From Nageia nagi (Eukaryota; Pinophyta): DNA of 64,000 bases. Position numbers and translations under genes: made by a program. Below are positions 1 through 11,117 of this stretch, in pieces. Each line of letters opens with the position of its first letter. Positions within the stretch are counted from its first letter, which is position 1. Below the pieces are notes generated by a model. It saw nothing but the letters and a program-made list of their open reading frames with translations. It did not search any database and was not told the DNA's origin. The DNA is taken from contig JBITNC010000001.1 of assembly GCA_050084985.1 (NCBI GenBank), positions 104,718,001 through 104,782,000 of the forward strand, given 5' to 3'.

Positions 1-153
1 ATGTCAAAATATATTGAATCTAGCATCAAAAAAATATAAATTAAGCATGTCACTATTCAAAACTCATTATCACATAGCTTAATACAAATTAAATCTAATT
101 AGGATCTTCAATAGTACTTGAGTCTTAATAGTGCAATTGGGTGGGTCGTTACA
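1..153 (-). repeat. Family 1 LTR, 5' edge (3' LTR of element 1), cut by window start
   Basis: This is the inner end of the 3' LTR of the minus-strand element that follows. Read on the minus strand the LTR opens with TGTAACGACCCACCCAATTG directly after a purine tract. The same sequence recurs near 10,560-10,673 and at 31,930-32,084, which fixes it as the LTR edge. The rest of this LTR lies outside the window. Confidence 0.75.
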
Positions 154-170
154 TACTACCCCCTTTAAAA
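154..170 (-). promoter_or_regulatory. Polypurine tract of family 1 element 1
   Basis: The minus strand reads CCTTTTAAAGGGGGTAGTA and abuts the TG of the LTR. A purine tract in this position primes plus-strand DNA synthesis in LTR retrotransposons. The second copy has a matching tract at 10,674-10,692. Confidence 0.7.
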
Positions 171-239
171 GGAACAATGTCCCTTGTGTTCTTAAATATA
201 ATCACAATATAATCATAAAGTTTTGATAATGTTTCACAT

Positions 240-984
240 AATCAAGAAAATAAATAGTGAAATTATCTTTGCATGGTATATTCAACTTCCCTAGTGGAAG
301 ACGATTTAGAATACTTATCCCATTGTACTAGACACTCATTAATCTCTTGATTTCTTAGTTTCTTTGTTATAAAAGCTAGAATTATAATAGGGAGAACTTC
401 AACAACCTAAAGGTTATACATTTGTAAATCAAAAAAATCCAACATATGAGAGGGGTCAACAACATACTTTCTCAATAAAGATACATGAAATACATCATGC
501 ATTTTTGACAAAATTTATGGCAAAGAAAGTTTGTAGGCAGCTAGACTCTTCTTTTCAACTATCTCAAAAGGAACAACAAATTAGGGATCCAATTTAGTTA
601 ACTTTATGGAACTTTTCATGGATTGGACTTGTAAGAATATATTATCATCCATAGCAAATTCTCAAGTAGTTCTTTTGATATCAGCATAACTCTCTTTCTA
701 ATTGATAGCTTCCTTCAACATTAATTGAATGGAATTTAGTTGTTACTCCATTTTCTTTAACATCTCAAGCTATATCATCATTTGATCCTCCCAATTATTC
801 CAAGATAAATGAGTCTTGATCTCCTTTTGTAGAGATCCTCAAAAGGAACCATTCCCAAATATGAATGAAATCCATTATTATAGGAAAATTTTACTAAGTA
901 GAGGTAATCCTCCCATTTAGTCTATTGCTCTATGCAATACATTTTGGGCATGTCCTAAATGACTCTATTCACTCATTCAACCTC
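240..984 (-). pseudogene. Integrase C-terminal part and chromodomain-like tail, element 1
   Basis: In broken minus frames one can read ADIKRTTREFAMDDNIFLQV, then a stretch ending in DVFHVSLLRKYVVDPSHMLD, and last a tail with LVQWDKYSKSS followed by EVEY. In plant chromoviruses the integrase is followed by the HVS-LRKY-DPSH block and a short chromodomain-like module with VQW and TWE motifs, and the order here is the same. Several stops and frame changes are present. The equivalent in element 2 starts at about 10,780. Confidence 0.65.
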
Positions 985-1281
985 TCATTTTATCTTGGGA
1001 TGATATGCTGAACTCATATTCATTTTCATTCCCAATGCCTTATGTAATGATTTCCAAAACATAGAGGTGAACTTAGAATCTCTATAGGAGATGATCACCT
1101 TAGGAAATCCATGCAATATGAATATTACATGGGAAAACTTATTTTCTACTATAAGGGCATCATTATTGGTGTTACCAAGTGTAAAAAGTGCCACCTTAAT
1201 CAATCTATCAACCACTACTAGGATTGAGTCATGATGGAATCTAGTTTTTGAAAAATCGATAATAAAATCCATAGAAATCAC
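985..1281 (-). pseudogene. Integrase catalytic core fragment, element 1
   Basis: A 98-residue open stretch begins MISMDFIIDF and contains HDSILVVVDRLIKVA, HGFPKVIISYRDSKFTS and LGMKMNMSSAYHP. These match the Ty3/gypsy integrase core (rve fold), which joins cDNA to the host genome. The first catalytic Asp (in SMDFI) and the second (in SYRDSKF, normally SDRD-KF) are visible. The glutamate-bearing part beyond AYHPKIK is cut by a stop, where the family usually continues with a GQTE-type motif. It lies between the zinc-binding remnant (right) and the chromodomain-like tail (left). Confidence 0.8.
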
Positions 1282-1289
1282 TTACCATT

Positions 1290-1480
1290 TTTGTGTAAGG
1301 ACATCATGTGGATACAGATATCCACCTGGATGTTGATGTTATACCTTAAATTTCTAACATTTGAGGCATCTTGTCATAAATTATACTATGTCCTTTTTCA
1401 TTCCATCCCAATAAAATCTCTATTTCAAGTCTTCTCTCATATTTGTACCTCTTGGATGTGCTACATATAGGGCATGATGA
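1290..1480 (-). pseudogene. Integrase zinc-binding (HHCC) remnant, element 1
   Basis: The minus strand between the linker and the integrase core reads AHPRGTNMRED, then FYWDGMKKD, and then CLKC-KFKV-HQHPGG in broken frame. H-H spacing followed by C-x2-C is the N-terminal zinc-binding module of retroviral-type integrases. In-frame stops interrupt it. Confidence 0.6.
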
Positions 1481-1482
1481 GC

Positions 1483-1692
1483 TTATTGCATGATTAAATA
1501 TCTCATATTTCCCTTCTCTAGGATGACTAATCTATCCTTTAAATACAAAATTCCATCATTTTTAGTGAACTTTGGAGATGATGGGATACCTTTCCCAATT
1601 AATTCCCTGATAAATCTACAATAAGGATCTTCTTGTTGCAAAACTTTCACTTGATCAAACAAGTCAAATTGAATTCTCGTCCTAGTATTCAC
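1483..1692 (-). pseudogene. RNase H to integrase linker, element 1
   Basis: A 69-residue open stretch begins MNTRTRIQFDLFDQVKVLQQ and includes FTKNDGILYLKDRLVI. In Ty3/gypsy polyproteins the segment before the zinc-binding module has this pattern (a K-DG-L-Y-RL-VP block). It has no catalytic role. Position and sequence agree with the neighbouring RNase H and integrase pieces. Confidence 0.65.
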
Positions 1693-1699
1693 ATGTCAT

Positions 1700-2122
1700 A
1701 TATTACTTAGAGTATCTACCACTTTATTTTCCTTTCCTTTAATGTACTCAATGCTAGTCATATTTAGCTAGGAATTCCATCCAACATCTTTACCTAGCAT
1801 TTAGATCTAGCTGAGAGAAAAGGTACTTCAAACTTTGGTGATCTATTTCAAGTTTGAAAGATTTTCCTAAAAGATAGTGCCTCCACATTTTGAGTGCATG
1901 GAAAACTCCTAACAACTCAAGATCATGAGATGCATAGTCCAGCTCATGTGTTTTTAATTTTCTAGATTCATATGTTACTAGATTTCCATTTTGTGATAAC
2001 ACATCACCCAAACCTTCTATTGAAACATCCATACAAACTACAAAATCATCATGTGGGTCAGTGATAGTAAGAACTGATGTTGTGGTAAGATTTTCTTTCA
2101 AATTTGTGAAAAGCTTTTTCAT
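1700..2122 (-). pseudogene. RNase H domain, element 1
   Basis: This encodes a remnant of the RNase H that degrades the RNA strand of the RNA-DNA hybrid during reverse transcription. The 110-residue stretch begins MKKLFTNLKENLTTTSVLTI and includes DPHDDFVVCMDVSIEGLGDVLSQNG, ESRKLKTHELDYASHDLELL and WRHYLLGKSFKLEIDHQSLK. The order D (VCMD), E/D (THELDYASHDLELL) and D (IDHQSLK) is the gypsy RNase H active-site layout, with YASHDLELL replacing the usual YPTHDLELAA. It ends at SQLDLNAR, after which the family normally continues RRW-E. Confidence 0.85.
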
Positions 2123-2129
2123 AATTTTA

Positions 2130-3090
2130 TGTCCATTTGAACACCTTTTTTTTCTTTTGGAGACTAGTGATGGGGTTGTCTATCTTTGAGAAATATTTAA
2201 GAAACCTTCAATAGTACCTAGCTAATCCCATAAAACTCCTTACCTTCATCACACTTGTTGGTGGAGGCCAATTCATTATTGCTTCCACTTTCTTATGATC
2301 AATTGAAATTGCTTATATAGAGATAATGTGACCTAGATACTAAATTTGGGAAACATAGAAGTTACATTTTGACAATTTTCCATATAGTTGATTTCTTCTC
2401 AACACCTCTAGAGCTAATGTTAGATGATAATTATGTTCTATCTCATTCTTTGAGTATATTAGGATATCATCCAAAAATACTAATCCAAACTTATCTAGGT
2501 ATTCCCATTAGACACTATTCATCAAGTTCATGAATGTTACAAGGGGATTTGTTAATCGAAAAGGTAATACAACAAACTTGTAGTATCCATACCTAGTTTT
2601 AAAAGTTATCTTTTATGTGTCTCATCCCTTAATTCTCAATTGATGGTATCCTAATCTCAAATCTATCTTAAAGAAAATAGCAGCATCTTTGAGTTGATCA
2701 AACAAGTCATCAATCCTAGGTAAGGGATACCTATTCTTGATTGTGACCTTATTCAATATATTTTAAGTAATACACAACCTTAGATTTCCATCTTTATTTT
2801 TTAAAAAATAATACAGGAATGCCCCATGGTGATACACTTGGTTTTATCAATCTTTTTTCTAAAAAATCTTACAATTGTAACTTTAACTCCTGCATCTTAA
2901 TGGTGTTTATTCTATATGGGATTTTAGAAATAGGTTCAACTCTTGGCACTAAATCTATCAAGAAATCAAATTCCCATTTTGTGGGTAATGTAGGCAAATC
3001 TTCAAGGAAAACATATTTGTATTCTCTTAACATAGGGTACTTATTTAACAAATCTACCTCTTTATCATCTATTCCATTTTTTTAACTTTG
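2130..3090 (-). pseudogene. Reverse transcriptase domain, element 1 (active-site DD present)
   Basis: The minus strand carries a broken Ty3/gypsy reverse transcriptase. At 2,869-3,051 the N-terminal entry reads LPTLPTKWEFDFLIDLVPRV followed by EPISKIPYR, equivalent to the LPP-REVEF-IDLVPG-PISK-PYRM block. Near 2,452-2,500 the catalytic motif reads LVFLDDILIYS, so both aspartates of the (Y/F)xDD box survive. The thumb and connection up to the RNase H are at 2,130-2,400. Several stops and frame changes separate these blocks. Confidence 0.85.
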
Positions 3091-3099
3091 ATTGTAGAA

Positions 3100-3570
3100 A
3101 TCATTTCCCATTTTTGAATGCTTCTTTTAACTTACATGGTTGTAATCAAGTAAGGTTCAAAAGATCCTTAATAATTGTACACCTATATTAGTTTTGAGAT
3201 ACATCAATGTATTCTATCCATATTTCCTAAAATTCAATCAAATCTTTGTGGGGCATTAACCAATCCATGCCTAATATGATATCATAATAATCTAAGGGAA
3301 CCACATACAAATCCCACACAATGGACCCTTTGGGTAATTTTAGTTCAACATCCCTAAAACATTTTCTAATAGGGTATTTCTAACCTAAGCTAAACTCTAC
3401 TTACCATCCATTTTTCAAAAAATTTGTTGCCTTTGGCATGTTTTTAACTAATAAATTTTAAATAAAACTATTCATAGTACCAAAATCTATCAAAATTTTA
3501 AAAGATTTATCAAAAATTTTACCAGGGATTTGTAGAGATGTGGCTTGTCCTTTGGTATGTCTTGATCTAA
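3100..3570 (-). pseudogene. Retropepsin-type protease, element 1
   Basis: The minus strand reads KILIDFGTMNSFI around 3,470-3,500. This corresponds to the D-[ST]-G active site of gypsy aspartic proteases (usually LIDSGATHSFI), here with DFG. Downstream one reads LPKGSIVWDLYVVPLDYYDI, then ILGMDWLMPHKDLI, the flap-to-C-terminal block that usually reads D-ILGMDWL. The protease would process the Gag-Pol polyprotein. At least two stops break the frame. Confidence 0.75.
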
Positions 3571-3579
3571 TAGTTGTAA

Positions 3580-4960
3580 TGATTCAATGCTTATTGGGTG
3601 GATCTATCTTCAAGTGACACTAGATAGAATAATTTTCTCCACCATAGTTCCAACATCCATCTCAAGGAGCTTTCTTTTATTCAAGAAGCTTATCTCTCAA
3701 TGTATTCTAATTTCCTCTTTATTTTGGAATCCCTTGGCCATGGTTTTTGAAACCTTGGTTTTCATTTCTAGGACTCTAATGTTTCTTATGAAACTTTTGA
3801 TTCTTCCTCTATAAATTCTTATTCTTAAAGTCTTTGTTCCCAAATGGTCTCCTCTCAAATATGGAGTGATTACCATGCTTATAATGATGATTATATTTCT
3901 TGTTTCTTGTCTATTATGCTTGATGCTTTGTAATATGATTCTTCTAGTGGATTTCCTTATCTATTTTCATCTATAAGCTTGTATTTTACAAAGGTCTTTT
4001 TGATTTCAAAGTTACTTTCTTCCCTTTTTGTAACATCACATGCCTCTTCAAGCATTTTAGAATTCAATACATTTACCATAGTTTTGATAATTGGATTTAA
4101 TCCCATAAGGAATCTATGCACCTTCAAATCATTCTAATTTTTTGGGATGTACTTAAGAAGTTTGATAAATATTTTTTGATAACTCTAAATACTCATGGAT
4201 CCTTACTAAAAAGTATAATATTCTTCATACTTTCTATCATAATATACCTATAGAATAAATATTTTGTGAAATGCTACAATAAATTATAACCACTTTAGGT
4301 ACTGTATCTCATGCTCAATCTTATATGTGTTCCACCATTCTATAGTAATATCCTAAAAATTATAGGTAGAACATACTATTTTGGTCTTTGGAGATATGTT
4401 TTTCATCAATAATTATGTTTTTGCTTCTTCTAACCATACTTTTACTTGTTTTCCTTCTTGCTTACCATTGAATTTTAGAATCTAGTCTTTCTTTAGATCC
4501 ATTACAAGTTCTTGTTCAATTCTTACTTGGATCTAATCTTCTATCATTTTAGGTCTTGCTTATTCTAAGATAGGTTCTTCTCTTGGACTTTTAGCCTATG
4601 GATTCAACATGTTTTTTATTATTTCTCATTGCTATGCCACTTGCTCTTGTAATCTTATGATTACTTCTTCTCCTTAATATTTTTGGATGGAATGACTTGA
4701 AGAAGTCTCATTTTCATTGTTGGGAACCCTTTTATTAGCATTCCTCATTATTCTATTTCTTACATTTTGGCCTCTACCATTTGCATTTTGGCCTTAACAT
4801 TTCTTGGGTTTGTCCTAGCATTGGCATTCATGGGAAGGCCATTTTTGGTACTTCATTATTGGTTGCCTAAATCTCTTGTTATGAATATTAGAATTGCCAT
4901 AATCTAATTCCACTAAATGGTATTTTATTAGGCTCAAGCATACTCATCTTGACTTCTTAA
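3580..4960 (-). pseudogene. Gag with CCHC zinc-knuckle remnant, element 1
   Basis: This is the capsid/nucleocapsid region between protease and primer site. Near 3,600-3,660 the minus strand gives GCWNYGGENYS, a damaged C-x2-C-x4-H-x4-C zinc knuckle in which the second Cys has become Tyr. The remainder is too broken to trace as one frame, but it aligns along its length with 13,720-15,060 in element 2. Its start should lie just left of the primer site. Capsid assembly and RNA packaging are the family roles. Confidence 0.6.
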
Positions 4961-5012
4961 ACTCTTACAGAAAAATAAGCATGAACCATAAGCTTGAGAG
5001 TTTGATCTTGAT

Positions 5013-5024
5013 GCTCTGATACCA
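5013..5024 (-). promoter_or_regulatory. Primer binding site of element 1 (initiator Met tRNA type)
   Basis: The minus strand reads TGGTATCAGAGC, one base after the LTR end (...GGATGCATTACA). This matches the 3' end of plant initiator Met tRNA, the usual primer for many copia elements and chromoviruses. Element 2 has the one-base variant TGGTATCAAAGC at 15,145-15,156. Confidence 0.85.
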
Positions 5025-5165
5025 ATGTAATGCATCCTCTTGTTCTATGCATCTTAAACTCTAAATTTTAGAACTAAATTTATTTTTTATTTAGTTTAAC
5101 ATTTTAAAGATCTAGCAATGGATTTAGGTGATCCAAATGAGCTTATCAATGCTGCTAACTAGTTA

Positions 5166-6357
5166 GCACCCACATTACAAGATTAGATAAGGTGTGAATT
5201 ATACAATCTTAAATAAATCTCTCCTATTGTTCACTCCATAACATTTATCTCATTGACAAGACACCTTAAATGTGACCCCACCACTTCCACTTCATGAATT
5301 ATGTAGTAGAAATTTTGGACATAGCATAGTGGTTTCCTATATGGATCCTATATCACCCAAGAGAATGTACATCCACTAGGTTACATATCCTCATCAAATG
5401 ATAACCCTCTAACTCATAAGAGAAGATAGTTTTTCCTAGGCAAACTTCCTCATGAGTAAAAAATATCATCACCTATGGAATAATAATCATATTCTTATGT
5501 TATTAAATGCAAGTAGTATGACTACTAAATTACCTTCACTGGGTAATCATAGTTTTATCAACTACTATCCTCATCTGACACCCTATCGAGGACATGAGAT
5601 ACTATCCTTCCCAAATCTATCAACTAAGCTCACCATTGAATTTGGCATCCTCATTCCCATATCTTGGGGATTCATGGGTATCAAAATAATACCCTTGAGT
5701 GGTTTATATAGTCTAATTAATTTAAACAATTATAAAATAAAAACACTCATGATCTAATGATACCATATCATATGCAAGAAGACTCAAAATAACTTGTTTA
5801 GTAAGTTACAATAGATTTGTAGAATTATAAATATCCCATATAGATGGTATTATCTTATTAATTCCATTTTATAAATGTTCTTATACTATTATTTGGTAAT
5901 GTACCTTAAGATGACACTAAAGTCAGCTACGATTGTGAAGGAATTATGGTGGAAAGTGGTCCATACTCAAGAAATCTTCTTTTGGAATGTCATTTAATGA
6001 GGGAGGTTCAACTAACAAATATTACACACTAATTTCCTTCATTACCAAATCTTTCCAAAATTATCTTCTTGGTTAAATCAATTCCTTTGGGTTTTCCTTC
6101 TTAGCCTTTATTTCATCTAAATCCTTTTACCTTGTTCGTCTATCCAAGTATTCCCAAGTGTTCCCATAGGATTTCAAATTATTCCATTAGTTCCCATTTT
6201 GATCCCAAGGATTCCTAACATTTCCTAATTTATTCCAAACCTCAACTTGGAACCATAATTCTAAGTTGGGATCTTTTTCAATCCATTGGGGTTTATTAGG
6301 GTTATTGACCTTATCGATCTCCTAAATTTTGATATCTTTTTAAACACATTTGGTAAA
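5166..6357. repeat. 1.19-kb segment present in middle LTR, absent from third LTR
   Basis: In the third LTR the sequence at 15,300 jumps from the equivalent of 5,165 straight to the equivalent of 6,357. The extra stretch is AT-rich and has no coding frame with recognisable similarity. I see no terminal inverted repeats or target duplication at its ends, so deletion in the other copy is at least as likely as an insertion here. Confidence 0.5.
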
Positions 6358-8860
6358 CAATATTGTTTGATTTCTATTAAATCAAATGACATTGTTATAG
6401 CCACATACTATATTTATTTCATATTATATGTCATGGAAACTTGATGGTACTATATAACCCTATTTAATTACAACATGCATCTATTAATGTCTAAAAAGAG
6501 TAAGAGGAACAATAATCATTAACAAGATACATCTATTTATTAACTATAGAGTCTCAAATAAATAATTTTATAAAACCATCCATTCATTAATGAAACTTCA
6601 TGAAACTACATTTAATTAAATATTAAAAGCACAAGTTAATAAAAAGGGAGTAATAATAATTACAAACGATCTTAAGATACAAATAGGATTGTAACCTCAT
6701 TAAAGCATAATGAGGTCTTATTTACAAGTCATGAAAAAGAAAATTGTTCATTAATACATCTTTTCCTCATTATGGAAACACCTCCATCGATATTTGATAC
6801 ATCTTTATCATTTTTGAGTCTTCATCAAGTTTTGTTGAGCTTATTTCCAAGGATCAGTGTAGATTGGTTCGATTACTAGGGAGGTGAAGAGTTTGAGGAT
6901 CAAGAGAAACCTCTTTTTAAATTTGACCATAATTCAAATGGTATACAACACCTCATTCTTTTAAAATCATTTTATGGACCTTAGGAGGATTTATGGTTAC
7001 CTCCCTTCCTTGTTCATGGGGTGCATATGAATATTACTCAAATAACATTATAATCATACCATACTCAAGATTCATATTTCATCCCTTGATTAAACTTTAC
7101 TGATGCTAGATACACACTATTAATTAAATGATGTTTCATCAAATAAATTGTATACACTCTTTCTTGTAACTAATATTAACAAATACATTATTATTAAAGT
7201 AAATTTTACCAAGGTATTGTATATAACAATTATTGAAAACATCTATTGAATACCTCTACTTACTACATATCATTCTTTTCAAAAGTACATGGCATCTAAT
7301 TTATTTTTAAATTTCACCTCCTTTTACATCAACTTACAAGTAAAATTTTATGTCTTTAAATGGAAGAAATACAAGGTATAATATTTAATATTAAGCTAAG
7401 GTATTTTCTATCCATTTGGTGCATTTTATAAATAATACCACTTTAATTTAACATTTAATGAATTGTATTGAGAGATTGTGCACGTTGAAGGTTGTAATAG
7501 TTCATTTCCATCGTCCATACACTATGGATTATAGCTTCTTTGAACACTATAATGTAAAATAAGAGAGAAATAATATATCAATTAAAACCTTTCAATGTTT
7601 AAAGTTATTTGCATTTGATTTATGTAAATAACAAAATACATTCACAATCATAAAATTCATTTACCTATAGAACACATATTCACTAGTCTTGATATTCAAT
7701 ATAGAGTACAAAATGTAATAGAGTTTCTCCCAAGATGGTGCCTATGGTATGTGTAATAATTTGGATGATAAATATGAATGATTTTTATAATGTCATAGTT
7801 ACTAAGAGTGTTACAAATGGGAGAATTATCAAGTGAAAAATACATACAAGAATGCTACGATGGAGAAAAAATTTAACTACAATCCTATCTACTCATATAC
7901 AATCTAAGTGTGAATATTATTCATAAATGGTTTTTCCCTAATCATTTGAATATCAAAGAAAAATTTGTGTAAATAAGAATAAATTTAAGTTATCAACTCC
8001 ATTCCTTGTCTTTTCTATCTCCCAATTGGAACTAAATAGAATCATACTTAAAATGGTGATTCAAAGTTATACTAAAAACACATCACTAGGAGAGAACAAA
8101 CACAATAAAATGATTTTCTAATACTTTCCAACATATGTCATCATGGGAATTTCAAAAGAAAATCATATTTGAAAATTATTTCTCATCATATTTTGTGGTT
8201 GTGAATGTGATCAAAGAAAAATTCTAAATCTTTTGCCAATAATTTATGTAGCCTACCTATATGGGAGCTTGGGGAGAAGGTATGGTGATCCACCAAGAGT
8301 AGTTGAAAAAGGTTTTACACCAAATATTATGGTCATGGGTAACCTAATATCCATGTATGCAAAACATGGGAGAATATACTAAGATAAAAAAATTGTTTGA
8401 CAACAAGCTTGATGCAATCTAGATCCATTAATTACAATGATGGAAAGATACACACAAAATGAGTTGTCAAAAAATAGGTGACTCTTAGGATTAAGGCAAA
8501 CTCTAAAACCTTTGATAACCATTTATAATAACATGAAATTCATAAAGAATACATGGAGGCTCATCAATAATACTTTCCTATCAAATCTAATAGCACCATT
8601 CCATGGTAATATACACATAAGGGAGTGAGGTAAAAGATAAAGAAATATTTGGGGTTTTTCTTCCAAGGCATAAACTCAATTGGCCAACTCATGTTAAACA
8701 TTATCTAACTAGACTTACCAATAATATCACAAAATACTTAATACAATTGTACTTAGAAAAATAATAAAATCCCACTCCTTTATTTTTTATGGAAAATACA
8801 AGGTACCAACCTTCATATGCAACATGTCAAATAAAATAATCAATATGTCCCTTAAAATGG

Positions 8861-10500
8861 TACAATAAATTAATTATATGAAACTTTACAAAGTAATACT
8901 TTCATACAACTCTTTAAATAACATCAAAATAAGACTACTTTAACTAGGTATTTTAGAAATGCAAAAGAATGCACCTAGACTTGGAGAGGGAGAAAGGCTT
9001 CCTTTCTTCACATAAATCTATACCCAAGGTTCAGAATAACAAGAATGAAATAACAAGAGATAGGGTTTTTCCTAATGTTCCACACCTTTGTTTATTTCCA
9101 AGGGGGTGCAAATATGTCCAAATGAATGTCTACTCATCCCTTTAATAATTTTTTTGTGGTATGTTTTGTTAAAGTTGTGGATGATTGTAGTAAAATTTAA
9201 TACCTTGGAACCTTTTTTATTAACTAACAAATTAGTGCCAACTATTTTTCCATACCTCACACAAGGAAACAAAAATAAGTAGGGTCATCACTAAATTATT
9301 TCCATAACTATTAAATATCTTGTAATATCACAAGGTGACCTTAGTCCTTTCTAACTTTTCTTGTTTTAATTTTTACTTTAATTTACTAACAACTATAGGT
9401 AAAAAGTTGAATTCAAAAGAAGGGAATATTCCTTTCCCTCTCTTTTTGAATTTTAAATTATGAAAATTCATAATAGGAAATCAATCACACATATTACCTA
9501 TGATTGTCACCTTAATCTATAAGATAATTGTTAATCCATACACATCCACAAAAACATATTCATCATGAAAATTGACATTCAGTAGTAATTATTCTACCAT
9601 GCAACTACATGATTTATGGTGGTTATTAGGATTTTTTAGTGAACCAATGCTAATCATTTCTTCAAATGGAATAATACCTCTAAAAATAATTAATTCTATG
9701 AAACTTTACAAAATAATACTTTTATACAACTCATTAAATAACATCAAAATAGGACTACTTTAACCAGGCATTTTAGAAATGCAAAAGAATGAACCTAGAC
9801 TTGGAGAGGGAGAAAGGCTTCCTTACTTCATGTAAATCTATGCCTAATCTTAAGAATAATAAGAAATAAATAACAAGATATAGGTTTTTTCCTAATGTTC
9901 CACCCTTTTATTTATAGCAAATGAGGTGCAAATATGTCCAAATGAACATCTACTCATCCCTTTAATAATTTTTTTATGATACATTTTGCTAAAGTTGTGA
10001 ATGATTGTAGTGAAATTTAATACCTTAGAACCTTTTTTTATTAACTAACAAATTAGTGCCAACTATTTTCCATACCTAGCACAAGGAAACAAAAATAAGT
10101 AGGTTCATTACTCAATTATTTTCATAACCATTAAATATCTTGTAACATCACAAGGTGACCTTAGTCCTTTCTAACTTTTCTTGTTTTAATTTTTACTTTA
10201 ATTTACTAACAACTATATGTAAAAAGTTGAATTCAAAAGAAGGAAATATTCCATTCCCTCCCTTTTTGAATTTTAAATTATAAAAATTAATAATAGAAAA
10301 TTAATCACACATCTTACATGTGATGGTCACCTCAATCTATTAGATAATTGTTAATCCATACACATCCACAAACACACATTAATCATGAAAATTGACATTC
10401 ATGAGTAATTATTATACCATGTAACTACATTATTTATGATGATCATTAGGATTTGTTAGTGAACCATCGCTAATCATTTCCTCACTCTTACCCTTTTGTT
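8861..10500. repeat. Tandem duplication, two copies with 820-bp period, within the middle LTR
   Basis: Copy A (about 8,861-9,680) and copy B (about 9,681-10,500) match along their length. The string GAAACTTTACAAA occurs at 8,880 and 9,700, CCTAGACTTGGAGAGGGAGA follows in both, and ATTAACTAACAAATTAGTG occurs near 9,219 and 10,039. Every landmark gives an offset of 820. The corresponding stretch at 31,377-32,084 is single copy. Confidence 0.85.
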
Positions 10501-10673
10501 TCTATCACCAATTCACCCTTGGTTCCTTAGGTCTTTTCCACATGTTCCATCTTAGTTTGACCTATGACTTGTGTCAAAACATATCAAAGCCAGCATCAAA
10601 CCAACACAAATAAATCATATCACTATTCAAAATTCATCATCACATAACTTAATTCAAATTAAATCTCATTACA

Positions 10674-10692
10674 TATTATCCCCCTTAAAAGG
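10674..10692 (-). promoter_or_regulatory. Polypurine tract of family 1 element 2
   Basis: The minus strand reads CCTTTTAAGGGGGATAATA next to the LTR end at 10,673. It corresponds to the tract at 154-170 with a few substitutions. Confidence 0.65.
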
Positions 10693-11117
10693 AATATAGT
10701 CCCATGTGTGTTTAAATACAATCACAATATAATCATAAAGTTTTTATAATGTTTAACATAATCAAGAAAATGAATAGGGAAATTGGCTTTGCATGGTATA
10801 TTTAGCTTCCCAAGTGGATGATGATTCATAATACTTATCCCATTATACTAGATACTCATTAATCTCTCAATTTCTTAGTTTCTTAGTTCTAAAAGCTAGA
10901 ATTCTAATAGGGAGAACTTCAATAGCTTAAGGGTCTAACATTTTTAAATCAAAAAAGTCCAACACATGAAAGGGGTCAACAACATACTTTTTCAATAGAG
11001 AGACATGAAAAACATCATTTATTTTTGAAAAACTTTGTGGAAAAGTAAGTTTATAGGAAATTGGACTCTTCTTTCAACTATCTTAAAAGGAACAATAAAT
11101 AGGGGATCCAATTTACT

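Larger units (their letters stand above)
154..5025 (-). mobile_element. Family 1 Ty3/gypsy element 1, internal region (chromovirus-like, decayed)
   Basis: This is the interior of a minus-strand LTR retrotransposon. From right to left it carries a Met-type primer site (5,013-5,024), gag (about 3,600-4,950), protease, reverse transcriptase, RNase H, integrase and a C-terminal tail, ending in a polypurine tract at 154-170. The domain order PR-RT-RH-INT places it in Ty3/gypsy. Stop codons and frameshifts occur throughout, so no protein could be made. The copy at 10,674-15,157 is collinear with it. Chromovirus assignment rests on the initiator-Met primer site and on a VQW-type tail after the integrase, and is moderate. 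Confidence 0.85.
5026..10673 (-). repeat. Shared middle LTR of the family 1 tandem array (about 5.6 kb)
   Basis: The block starts (plus view) TGTAATGCATCC right after element 1's primer site and ends ...CTCATTACA right before element 2's purine tract, so it serves as 5' LTR of element 1 and 3' LTR of element 2. Large parts are repeated in the third LTR: 5,026-5,165 matches 15,158-15,300, and 6,357-8,465 matches 15,301-16,901 with gaps. About 9,190-10,670 matches 31,377-32,084. It holds a tandem duplication (8,861-10,500). About 50 bp just before its right edge, present at positions 105-150 in the first LTR, are missing. Open frames inside it are short and not supported as genes. Confidence 0.75.

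Noticed and set aside
2819-3085. Plus-strand ORF of 88 codons
   Set aside because: It lies opposite the reverse transcriptase entry block (LPTLPTKWEFDFLIDLVPRV on the minus strand) and has no recognisable content of its own.
5452-5757. Plus-strand ORF of 101 codons
   Set aside because: It falls inside the LTR segment that is missing from the third LTR. It shows no protein-like blocks, and its length is compatible with chance in AT-rich DNA.
5166-6357. DNA transposon or MITE in the middle LTR
   Set aside because: I could not see terminal inverted repeats or a target duplication at the borders, so it is only reported as a presence/absence segment.
9072-9282. Overlapping ORFs on both strands in the LTR duplication
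   Set aside because: The second repeat copy (equivalent 9,892-10,102) does not keep the frames, so there is no evidence of coding.
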